A DNA stretch of 64,000 bases from Thelephora terrestris (lineage: Eukaryota > Basidiomycota > Agaricomycetes > Thelephorales > Thelephoraceae): assembly GCA_015956445.1 (NCBI GenBank), contig WIUZ02000023.1, positions 186,001 to 250,000 of the forward strand, given 5' to 3'. The position numbers and the translations under genes are program-made. Numbering within the stretch: the first letter of the stretch is position 1; every line of letters starts with the position of its first letter. Under the pieces are notes generated by a model that was given only the letters and a program-made list of their open reading frames with translations, made no database searches and had not been told where the DNA came from. Below, in pieces: positions 11,080 to 20,983 of this stretch.

Positions 11080-12216
11080 CGCACTACATTACCTACTACC
11101 ACAATTGCCTGTTTACTATTTCTTGAGTACCACGACCTCCGGTAGAGGTCTGAATGAAATCTTCTTGTTCTTGACTTGACACCGGCCGGATGAGCAAACG
11201 TGGGAAAATATCTAATAAGCGCCGCACTTGGGTAAGTTGTGCTTTTGCCCTACGAGCGCTTAGGACTTGTGAAATCTCACTCGTTTTCTTCGGGCGCTTG
11301 CAACGTCTATTTTTAGAAAGGTGAGGTTTGGAAGGCCACGGAGAGGGTGTCCCACATTGTCGAAATTTAGCACTAAAAATAAATACACGTGTGTCGTCCA
11401 GAACCCGGGAGCCTGCAACCTGCCCGCAACCCACAAAATCCCCCCACCAAGCCATCCAAAAAGGAAATGATCCCACTTCTTCAGCGGGATCTCCCGAACC
11501 GTGTGATCAACTTTGCTGGGGTCTGGACGGTTCAATTCAGCACGGAACTGAATAGTTTTTAGCGGGATGAACTGCGTTTACCTTGCGCTATTTAGATATA
11601 TATATATTATATATGTATTTCGTGTTTTTTTGCCGAATAAAATTTCTGTTGCATAAAAAACCCCGTATATTTGTTATATAATGTATTTACAACATACATA
11701 AATACACTATAAAATGTAAATATTGAAGGGGACCCAGGATGGTATCCGGGAATGTAATTGCCGGGGAGCGGAATAGCCGAGGAGGTAGAAATGCTGGGAA
11801 TAGCCGATGAGGGGGAAAAGCTGAGGGAGGGGAAAAGCTGGGAATAGCCGACGAGAGGGAAAAGCCGACAAGGGGTAACAGCAGGATAGCCGACGAAGGG
11901 GGAAGGCAGAATAGCCGACGAAGGGGAAGGGAGGATAGCCGACGAGGCTGCCGCGTCATGAGAATTCGCACGGTTGCAACACCTGGGAGCACCAGATCAG
12001 CCGAGGATTATTGCTGATCAGCCAAAAACCCGCCTGCCCGAATGGGAACCCCTCGTGGGAACCACCCATCAACCATACCCGGCTGTAGGGAGTAGTAAAA
12101 CTCGTCCTCAGCCAAGGGAGGGCAGCAGGAGTCTTTTTACTCTTCATATGGGAGTTCTTATTACTCGTGTTCAAAAAAACTCGTAATTAGTAATACTAAA
12201 ATCATAAGGACAGTTG
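11080..12216 (-). repeat. Right terminal inverted repeat of the KDZ element
   Basis: Inverse copy of 581-1873, about 1137 bp, with a shorter TCGGCTATTC-type minisatellite at 11757-11950. Confidence 0.88.
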
Positions 12217-12981
12217 CGTAACCGCCAGGGCCGACGGCCCCGCGCAGTCCTTCGAACGTAAACGGAGGTGTGAAGGAGGAAGAAATTCGATGATATCCCA
12301 TGGGTGCTTCACGAATGAGTGACTGGGGAAAGGGTATGTCTCCCAGATTGTTCCAGGCGTCCACTGAACCACAATGCCACAGCACATACCGGGCGCCATT
12401 TGGTGAGACTGTGGTGAATAAAGAGTTATCGTTGGTGGTGAGAGGTCATCCGATGGCGGGTTGATCAAGATCGCAGGGTTTGTGTTGTTGGGGAGCGGGA
12501 CAGAATTTGCCTGGATGGGAGTGGGCGGGTTGTTATCACTACCTGATCCGGGGTCGAAGAGTCCTGGTTGGAAAAGAGAAGTGGGAGAAGACGTTGGACT
12601 AGGAGTAGGGGAGAGAGAGGCGTGGAGATGTCTTCCAATGATAAGAGGAGAAAGTGATGTAAATTGATGGATTCCATTGGGCACCGTGGCCATCGAGACA
12701 GCAACCGGGAGTGAAATCGCTCGTTCTGGTTGCCTGGTAGTGGATCTGATGCGTTTTTTTTGACAAGCCTCGACGTGCAAGTTGTATGCGTGGAGTGAGC
12801 CGTGTGTGCCAAGCCCGATGACTTTTGAACAGACCTCACAAGGGCGGCCCTGTCCCATCACACCATCTCGCCGTAGCTTTGGAATGACAGGATAGGGTAC
12901 AAGGGAGGGAATAGTGTTGGCGAAAGAAAAATCAGGTACTGCTGGGAAGCTGTTGGAAGGATGAGCTGGGTTGGAAGACAT
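12217..12981 (-). pseudogene. 5' part of a repeat-associated gene interrupted by the KDZ transposon
   Basis: Starting at the ATG at 12981, this frame encodes about 255 residues up to the KDZ border. Near residue 45 it has CEVCSKVIGLGTHGSLHAY followed by NLHVEAC, a Cys/His arrangement (CxxC...H...H...C) that may bind zinc. A Ser/Pro-rich stretch follows, then a conserved block with WTPGTIWETYPFPSH and LRLRSKDCAG. The rest of the gene lies at 580-1 on the same strand, beyond the element, and the 7-bp duplication falls in the coding sequence. Uncharacterised family repeated in mushroom genomes (recalled). The split makes this copy non-functional. Confidence 0.65.
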
Positions 12982-13469
12982 TGTGGAGTATGCGTGGGCA
13001 AACCTGAGCTATTTATGTGAATTCTGTCTACAGCGCACATTACCCAATCCACCTGGGAGGGCCGCATGAGGTTGTCAAGCGAAAGCACGAATGTTTACGC
13101 AGAGTGGTGATGAGATGGTGAGGGGAAAGAGGGCAAGAACCATCCTTCCGTTTTAGGTAACCCGCATTTGACTCTTTGGCCTGGAACCATGAATCACGCT
13201 GTGTTGTAATGTAGGAATAAAACATTCTTTGCGATCTTAACTACAACTTCCTGCCTGGAACCTTCGCCTCAAAGTGTACTGGGCCTTCCGTAGCCACTAC
13301 CCCTGCGTTTCTTGTTCGATCAACCACATCAGCAAATTGGGAAAAGTCCGACAATCGAATATATAGCCCTATGAAAGTGGTAGGGTAAGCTATAGCCTTA
13401 TAACGCATTACATAGAACGGCGCTAAGGTCACCCGGGAAGCTTGTAATGGCTTACAACACATTACAGCC
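12982..13469. other. Spacer without recognised gene
   Basis: Upstream region of the minus-strand gene starting at 12981 and of the plus-strand gene starting near 13516. No convincing coding frame and no clear repeat were seen. Confidence 0.5.
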
Positions 13470-13516
13470 CTTTGCATAAAAACGTGAACACTGAGTTTTC
13501 GCGTCTTTTCTCGATA
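13470..13516 (+). promoter_or_regulatory. 5' leader shared with the minus strand at 17546-17488
   Basis: CTTTGCATAAAAACGTGAAC, followed by a TTTT/CTTTTCTCGAT segment just before ATG 13516, is closely matched on the minus strand at 17546-17488. Outward similarity fades quickly. It may be a promoter/leader common to two related genes, or a short inverted repeat bounding the block. Confidence 0.5.
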
Positions 13517-16229
13517 TGGTAAGTCTCGGAGGCAATGATCAGTGGGGTGGTCACGTCACGCGCTCCGCCAATTTCCCTCCTCCGAGTGACCGAGGCCGCC
13601 TCTCCTGGTCCTCATTCGTGGTCCGCGGTTCATAGAGAACTCAGCAGGCTCTCATCAATAGGTTATAAGGTATGTTCTATATGTTATTTAGCCCCATTTC
13701 CTCCAACGAATTCACCTGTAAGGACCGGTCGCAGTTGTCACATCGCCCGCACTCCGCGGATCTTGGGACAATATCCGCTATGCCCCTTCCCTCTCAAGCC
13801 GCAGGAGACACACTTTTCTTGACCCGCCTTCACGGACAAAGTCCCGATAAGTCTCTATTTGACTATGGACCACTCCAACCTCGCCGTTTTCAAGGTACGA
13901 CATGTCGCAAAGCTGTCCATCCGGACCTTGATTTTCCCCTCTCAGTCCGCATGAGCTATTTTTTAGTATGTTTTTCAGTGTTTCTGGAGCTCAACTGACC
14001 ACAACATCGCCGTTTTCCAGGTACCCGCGTGTCTGGTAACTAGTTGCCAAGGTTGCGGGTGCACGGCATACATCCCATTGGTGTGGCAGCCCAAAGATGC
14101 TTTGTTCTCTGACGAAATAACTCAAGATGGTCAAATGGTGAGTCTGTATAAAGCTTGAGTTCAAGAACAACGAACCTACATCTCTTTTCCCCCTCGAGGG
14201 ATTCCACTTAGTTCGTCTAACTGGTACGATGTACCGCAGTGATAGGACCTCGGCGCAGCATTGGGCATCAAGAGATCTCCGTCCTGGTTCTGCATTTCAC
14301 GAACTTGTTGTCCTCCCAATGTTTCTCCCTGCCGCTGCTTGACCTTATGAAATGCCTGGAATGCACTCAGACACCAGTGCTCAGGATGATTTCTCCTTCA
14401 CGCAGCCTGCATTGCACGGTACGCAGTTGGATGATGGTATGATTACCCCCCCTCCTCTTGATTATCTCTGGTTCATATTGTTCTGATTTAGGTGCCACTC
14501 AAGGCAAGCTAACTTCCAGCTCTAGTGATCATGTTCCAGCATGTACGACAACCACTCTGCCCAATCCTGCACACCCTGTGGTTACTGGCGACCCATCTAC
14601 GACAACTGAAATGTCTACTGCACCTGCTCCTCATTTGCGCACCAGATTTATTGAGCTGATACTTGTCCCCTCACAACCGCTCCAAGGGAACCCACCTGAT
14701 ATTAGCCGCCACCCTGTGCTGGCAACACCCACTCAAACAAACCCTCAATCCCAGGACGCCATCAACGGACAAGGTGCATTATATACAAACCACTTCATTG
14801 TACCTTACATCTAACGGATTTGCCCAGCATTATCTTTTCCATTGACGGTCACAAAGTACTTCATGGAGAAGGGCCCCGGAAAGGGTACTATGAAGCGAGA
14901 GAACATCACTCTCATGTGTGCCGGTTCATTTCCCATTTCGTCAGATACTTTTACTCGCACGGATATGGTCAACTAGATTTATCGGCAATTCGGGATCCAT
15001 CATGACTTCGTCGTTGGGATCCAAGCTGGTCCCCCATTCAAGGCTTGGTTCACTGGCATGGAGTAGGTTTCTCAAACTCTCACCTCGTCTCACCTGTATC
15101 TCATGTGACTTTCCTAGCGGTGGAAAAGAGAAGGCCCCCACTATTGAATCAGACACAAATTGGACTGAGTTTCAGAGAAGGCTTCTCGAAGGAAGACGAA
15201 AGGAAAAAACTGTGTTTGCGTCAATCGATATTGATGTCCTAACCCCCTAAAAGCACCACCTCCATGCCTATGTGCGTATATTCCATCCATGTTTCGGTCT
15301 ACGTCACCCTCATCCCCATTCTGGGACCGCTAGTCAGAGCCGTTTGAGGATGCTATTCCTACAACGTCACAGGTATGCACACTTTTAGTTCAACAGGTGT
15401 CTCGCTAATGCTGCACAGGCACCTCAGGTCACCAACTATCCGCCAGAGTCGCGTGTGCTTGCAGAGATTGGACAACAAATTAGGTCTAGGTGGCTTTGTT
15501 CTTTGCATGGAACTTGTTATATTTCCTCCGAATCCGAACACGTTGTGCTCCATAGGCACAGATTGAAACAGTGGGCAACAAGGATTGTAAGTTTTCCATC
15601 ACACCTTCGTGATATTTGCTTAAATTCCTCCACAGCTGGCTTCGAGAGGTACTCTCACCACCAAGGACTCCCCTCCGCTTGATCTACTTGCAGAGTGGGG
15701 TGTCGACACTGCCTCCGTTGTTGAAACTACCTCTGCTGTTGCCACTCCGACCACTTCGAAACCCCGTGGACGGAACGGTCCCCACCCCGCAATTCCCATT
15801 CCAGCACTAATTCCCGTTCCAAGCCCTTCTCCCTCTTCGGCTACGGAATCCATGCTCACTCTTATGGTTGCATCAAACACTATGATGATGAACCATATGG
15901 TGCAGAATGGGCTTAATTCAGGCCTAGGGAACCAACTTTCTCCGGGTCTCAAACGACCCTTATCACCGCTTCCCGATGTTTGTGGGGAGCTTAAACTCTT
16001 CATGAATTCGTTCGGTGAGTTCTACAGGCTGTCCAATGGAGTGGTCGAAGCCGCTTTCACAGCACTGCAAGACAAGGGGTATTCCACGTTCGTTCTGGGG
16101 GATAAGGATTTGGATATCAAACGGATTGGGGAATTGACTGGCCTCAGCGAGGGTGTAGTTTTAGGGCTTCGGCAGTTTGCTGGTGATTGGGTTGAGAGGA
16201 AGCAAGCCAAGCGTGGTCGTTATAACTAA
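13516..16229 (+). pseudogene. Multi-exon repeat-associated protein (cysteine motif, C-terminal helical domain); internal stops
   Basis: Clear exons include 14021-14137 (CLVTSCQGCGCTAYIPLVW), 14199-14436 (LVRLTGTMYRSDRTSAQHWA), 14512 onward, an exon near 14826-15060 (PLTVTKYFMEKGPGKGTMKR) and 15431-15580 (CSLHGTCYISSESEHVVLHR). The last exon, about 15636-16229, ends in a helical domain (CGELKLFMNSFGEFYRLSNG, then LTGLSEGVVLGLRQFAGDW). The first exons around 13516-13930 are less certain. In-frame stops at 14340-14342 (TGA) and 14974-14976 (TAG) suggest decay. The block order resembles an uncharacterised mushroom family often found near RecQ-like helicase genes (recalled), as here. Function unknown. 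Confidence 0.55.
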
Positions 16230-16349
16230 ATTTGTATACTTGCCTTTTTCTTGGAACACGGTGTTTCAATTTCTTGGCTTGGTTTTCAAAAAATTGTATG
16301 ATTAGTGTTTAATACTTGAATCGATGTTACAGAAGGGAGCAGTCAAAAA

Positions 16350-17392
16350 CTATGGTATATAACCACAGTCACTGAACCATCCTAACATGATCTCTGGTGT
16401 GATCTCATGAATTGCCTGGTGAACTAACATGGGAAGTTGATTAGGATCATTGTAGAGAAACTCGTGCCTCCGCAACCACGCTTTGATGAAAGAGAAAGCC
16501 TCTTCAATTGGATTAAGATCTGGAGAGTATGCAGGGAGGTAAACAAGCCGGGCACCTGATGCAAAAAATGAGTAATTCTAAGCTTCTCTGATTCACCGAG
16601 TACATACCACATTCATCCTCAATCAATTTCCGTATCTCCTCATCGTGGTGGATGGAGCAGTTATCCATCACAACAACACTGTGTCTGCCTGGGAAGGGAT
16701 TCAATTGAGGAGCCTCCGCAACTCAGTATCTCGCCCAGTATATCAAGGTAAAGACCCACTATGTCCTCGTCGATAAACCGGATGAAACGTTCCTTGTTGA
16801 CTGATCCCTCAAATATCTCCAAGGCCAGCATGCCGTGGGACGTCAGCGCAGGGAGGATTGTGTGGCGAACCCCTCGTAGAAACGTGGACCTCTCAACTGC
16901 CGGAGTACCTGCCGGGGACCAGCCGTTTGCTCGTCGCACTGTGTGGTTGTCCACCGCACTCTCGTCTAAGAACACAAACACCTCCGGGCCTGTATATTGG
17001 GCCATATCGAGCTCCCATAACATCCGAACGTCTTCGTTGCGCTCGCTCGCCTCCCGTGATAACGCCTTCCGGGTCAAACCCATGCGGGAAAGTGTCCGAC
17101 TGACAGTTGCCAGCGAAACCTGGACCCCACGGATAGTGGCAAGCTTGCATTGAATTTCATCGAGGTAGGCGGATGGTTGAGCGTGTATGACTTCGCGTAC
17201 AAAGGATAAATCACTGTCTTTGAGGAGACGTTGTCGCCTGGAGCCTTGGCCAGGAAGTTTCTGACGACACGAGACAACATTGTGAACGAGCCTGAGCGAT
17301 ACATCGAGTAGTTCCGCAACCTCTCGCATGGGCATATCACCCGAGGAGTAGAGGCTGATAACCCTTCCCTTCAGGTCGTCGGAGATGGTCAT
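16350..17392 (-). pseudogene. Tc1/mariner-type DDE transposase, frameshifted
   Basis: Two exons, 17392-16608 and 16555-16350. The N-terminus has a helix-turn-helix of the Tc1/mariner kind (DDLKGRVISLYSSGDMPMRE, then LLDVSLRLVHNVV). Catalytic blocks are visible: VFLDESAVDNHT (first Asp), SVVVMDNCSIHHDEEI (second Asp) and YLPAYSPDLNPIEEAF (terminal acidic residue). The total length is one base more than a multiple of three. Near 16722 the frame ending in GEIL must shift by one base to continue as NPFPGRHSVVVMDNC, so this copy is disrupted. The C-terminus ends normally (DCGYIP). Terminal inverted repeats could not be identified convincingly. Confidence 0.82.
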
Positions 17393-17546
17393 TGGGGAAC
17401 GTGGAACGGCCGTGCTCTGCGGCCTCCCTCACGGTGACAAGCGTCACATACTGACAGTGCCGTTCGGCACAAACTACTAAATCGGGCATAGTGGAGATCG
17501 AGAAAGAAAGGAAAAAATCGACGTGTTCACTTTTTTATGCAAAGAG
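17393..17546 (-). other. Start of a paralogous gene or leader upstream of the Tc1-like transposase
   Basis: On the minus strand an ATG at 17489 opens MPDLVVCAERHCQYVTLV, followed by REAAEHGRSTFPNDH. It overlaps the transposase start in another frame. The preceding DNA matches the leader at 13470-13516, and the peptide is loosely similar to the first frame there (RVTEAASPGPHSW). This may be the 5' remnant of a second copy of the 13.5-16.2 kb gene. Weakly supported. Confidence 0.35.
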
Positions 17547-18593
17547 CTATATAACGGGTTAGGCTGGGACTGATGTCTAGCTCTTTGGTGGGGGTCTGTA
17601 ATCGGCAACGGCCGAAGCCTAATTGTTGATATCCGCGGCTGGGTCTGAACCGGGACAGCGGAAAGTTCAGCCTTAGGACAAAAAGAGCTGGGGCGTAATT
17701 GCGACTGGCTTGCGGATCAACGTCGTTGGATCACGCCGGGTTGAACATTCTTGCGCGAGCTCCCCCATTGCCAGCACCTCGCATCTTGTTGCTCTCCGTT
17801 GATGTTCAAGTGCCTCTCCCTCTATAAACCTGCCTTCCAACCCTTCCTTCCTCAAGAACCAAGCGAAGGGGCTTCGTAGGGGTGCTGTACACCATGTTGC
17901 TGGGAATATAGCTGGCTTGAGGATTGTACTTTCAATGTGAGTATTCCAGTTGGCCGCTCTTGGTCGGAATTTTGAGCTCTGACTCACGTCTTGCTGGCTT
18001 TGTACCATATCTTACACAGAGAACCATGTGGCTATGGATAATAATAATTTCAAACCACAGCTCATTCACAACGAGTCACGGCATCAAGACCTTGAAGGTT
18101 GAAGGGGCCTCTCATGAGGGTCAAATGTCGTCGCTCTGCTGTACCGACGCGCGTTGCCCCGACTTACTGCCCCTACCATCGCTCCGCCAAAACCCTTGTA
18201 ATCTCCCGCGTCAAAAGCTATCCCACTCGCTCCACCTTTGCCGCCTCAAATACGGCGTTCGTTTTCGAGCTCTCGAACGAGATGCCAACCTGGGCCGGGT
18301 CATGGGATAAGGATCTGGGCTCACAGACACTACAAAATGTCATAGGTACCAGGACAAAGTGGAAAGGTCGTGATTTACCCCTTCAGACTTCGCCTCCACG
18401 TTTGGGTTCGCTACAGCATTCTTTTCTCCGAACGAGCTTTTGTGCCAACGCGCGGCTTGCACATAGTGGGATTTGTTCTCTGTACATGACCTCGATGTGA
18501 TCGAAACATGATTTTCAACCTCTTCCCCTCTGCGACCATCTAGTGTTCCCCCCTATCCTGCATTATCACCAATATCTTGAACTCAAGCCTGCC
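17547..18593. other. Spacer upstream of the helicase
   Basis: Contains an open stretch at 18099-18500 (a Cys/His-containing start, RVKCRRSAVPTRVAPTYCPY) that could be a 5' exon of the helicase gene or of an unrelated fragment, but no splice chain to 18594 could be supported. The rest shows no recognised feature. Confidence 0.4.
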
Positions 18594-20388
18594 ATGGGAC
18601 CCCACAACCATATCAGCCTCACAGCTAACATGTTGTCCATTCTCGCTAAGAGCCTTGGATATCCCGAACTTCAGGATTAGCAGGTCACCCTGACCCAGGA
18701 AATTATTGATGGGAAGGATGTTGTATTCACAGCAGGGACTGGTTGTGGAAAGACGACACTGTTATATGCGCCACTTCTTGCGTTCCGCCTTCAAGACACA
18801 ACGGCGATTGGGTTAAGCATCACCCCAACAAAAGCTTTGGGCCGTGATCAGGTACATTGCTGCTCGATTTACTGGTGATTGACTGAGACCATTTTAGGAA
18901 CATTCTGCGCGGTCAAAAGGAATCCCGGCTATTGCCATTGATGAAGACACTGCTAGCCATGCCTCGCACAATGAACACCGAGACTTGGTCAAAGAAGTGA
19001 TGGGTGGGAAGTATGGACTAGTGATCGTCTCGCCGGAGATGCTGACGAGTGAACGCCTGAAACCGCTGCTTGCCGATCCGAAATTCCGCAACCACCTCCG
19101 CATTGTATTTGTCGATGAGTGCCATTTGGTCGAGGAACAAGGAGCCGATTTTCGCCTGTGTTACAAGGAGATTGGGCGAATTCGTCACCGTCTACCTTCC
19201 TCTGTCCCTTGGGTTGCAGTCAGCGCGACACTTCCTGTTGGCAAGACCTTTGACCGGGTTATGGCCTCCCTTGGGTTTAACCCAGGCTGCTATGTCCACA
19301 CTCATCTCCCCATCGACAATCCCCACGTCTGCTACATCCCGCGGTTCTTCCAGTACCCCGTCTCTGCCAACACATTCCTCGACATTTCCTGGCTCATACC
19401 ATCTGCTGCCACATCTGCCACCGACATCACAAAGTCTCTCATCTTCTGCAACACCATAAACCTTGGCACCCGCGTATACAGCTTCCTCAAACGTCTCCTT
19501 CCACAGTCCCTCTCACCCAAAGAAATCATCCTCCCATATCATTCTCTGATCTCAGATCAAGGCCGTCTACGTGCGATGGAGAGATTCCGAACTGGGACCA
19601 CCCAAATTATTGTTGCGAGTGACTGTTTTACATGGGGTGTTGATGTTTCCGACATCCGGCAGGTGATTGTGTTTGACGTGCCTTCTTCATTTTCAAAGCT
19701 TGTTCAACAGATGGGACGAGCCGGTCGGGACAAGAAGCCAGCAACTGCTATCACCTATGCCTCACGGTGGGTCAGAGACGTCGTTGAGGACTCGAAAGGG
19801 CTTAAGGGTCAGAAAGCTGCTGATCTGAAACACCGGGAAAGCATGTGTCAACTCCTTCGAACCTGGTTCAACCCACCTGAGGATTCCTGTCCTTGTGACG
19901 TCTTCTGCCGTTGTTTCGGTGATGACTTGTTTCATCCCCCAAACTGTTGTATCAAGCACAGCAATGTCTTGCCAGACCTGGAACCAGAACCATCCAGGGT
20001 TGAGGCCTTCACTGCCAAGCATCCAAAGGACCCAGTGCTTCGTTCTGACAGGACTCATGCTCCCTTCACTGGCCTACTTCAGGAGGCCGCCTCTGACATG
20101 ATTTCTGCATGGACGCGAAGGACTTGGGACCGGGTCCGTGAGCCAAATTCCCTCCTTCCCCCAACATCTTTTCTCTCACAGGAGCTCCAGGACCGGTTAT
20201 GCAAGTACCTCCATCTCATGACCACTGTCGAAAATCTATCCTCTGTGCTTGTTCACTGGCCTCAATTCAAACAATACAAAACACGGCTCTTCTTATTTTG
20301 TCAAATAACACTGGAGGGTTTGAAGAAAATAAAGAAGGAGATGGAGGAGAAACAGAAGCTGAAGGAATCCCAACTTCTCAAGATTTGA
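18594..20388 (+). pseudogene. RecQ-like DEAD/DEAH-box helicase of the repeat-associated type; one in-frame TAG
   Basis: Exons 18594-18851 and 18898-20388 (583 codons). Motif I is TAGTGCGKTTLLYAP, the Walker B motif is VFVDECHLVEEQG, motif III is SATLP, and motifs V/VI are SDCFTWGVDVSD and QQMGRAGRD; this is the RecQ/SF2 order. A cysteine cluster follows the helicase core (CPCDVFCRC...CC), where RecQ proteins carry a zinc-binding subdomain. The C-terminus is short, helical and Lys/Glu-rich. A TAG at 18678-18680 lies in the Q-motif region (GYPELQD-stop-QVTLTQEII), one C-to-T change from CAG. Truncated RecQ-like helicases are common repeats in mushrooms and, as telomere-linked helicases, in fungal subtelomeres. 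ATP-dependent DNA unwinding is expected of intact relatives. Confidence 0.8.
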
Positions 20389-20978
20389 CTCCCACCTACC
20401 CTTACACCTGCCACACAACCTGTCTCAAGGAATGAACTGGAGGGAGATAGTTTGGAAGATGGAGAGCCCCCAAGGAAGAGGAGGTGTGGGAGCCAGGGAA
20501 ATTCATATGATATCAAGTGAGATATACAACCTTGTACATTTATTAGGGTTGCCCTAGGCTATCTTCAGTATTTATGCCGGTTTGCTGTAAAAAAGTAAGG
20601 AATGTATGAGGTAATTTTTATACAGAATGGGCCAGAGCATTCATGATGAAGCTCAAATAGGTTCTTGGAGATCTGGGATGCCTTGACCCATGGACAAAAA
20701 AATGCTGAAGGTGCTTTGGAATGGAAGCAATAATGAGGGTCCAGGATAGTTATGATAAAGTACAAGCTGAGACATGTGTTTTTTATTAGTGAGTCACTGC
20801 TATCAGAGCACACTGGGTCATGTGCATCAAACTCTGTAAATTACTTACAGTCTAGCCACAAAGCTTTTGGTGTCTGAAAGGGCTAAGATGGCAGTCAAGG
20901 AGGACGGGTCCTTGGTTTAGAGGTGCAAGCCTCTAGGGAATCTGTGGGAGGAAAGTGAACAGTGAGAGCAAAAGTTGG
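20389..20978. other. Spacer without recognised gene
   Basis: AT-rich sequence downstream of the helicase up to the F1 insertion. It contains GGGTCCAGGATAG near 20741, matching an end segment of the MITE at 8164-8450, but no second end was found. Confidence 0.45.
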
Positions 20979-20983
20979 GAAAT

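Larger units (their letters stand above)
581..12216. mobile_element. Complete KDZ (Kyakuja-Dileera-Zisupton) DNA transposon, 11.6 kb
   Basis: The element starts CAACTGTCC and ends GGACAGTTG. It is bounded by long inverted repeats (581-1873 and 11080-12216) and a 7-bp duplication, CGTAACC. Inside are a minus-strand conserved gene (4233-1878), a plus-strand gene with an RNase H1 N-terminal-like domain (4571-5873) and the KDZ transposase (6843-11058). All three carry in-frame TGA codons, and the transposase also holds a MITE, so this copy is probably not autonomous, although its ends look intact. KDZ elements are a known expanded class in basidiomycetes. Confidence 0.88.

Noticed and set aside
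16300-17610. Terminal inverted repeats of the Tc1/mariner element (TTACAGA near 16328 and 17599)
   Set aside because: Only seven bases match; beyond that the sequences differ, so borders were not called.
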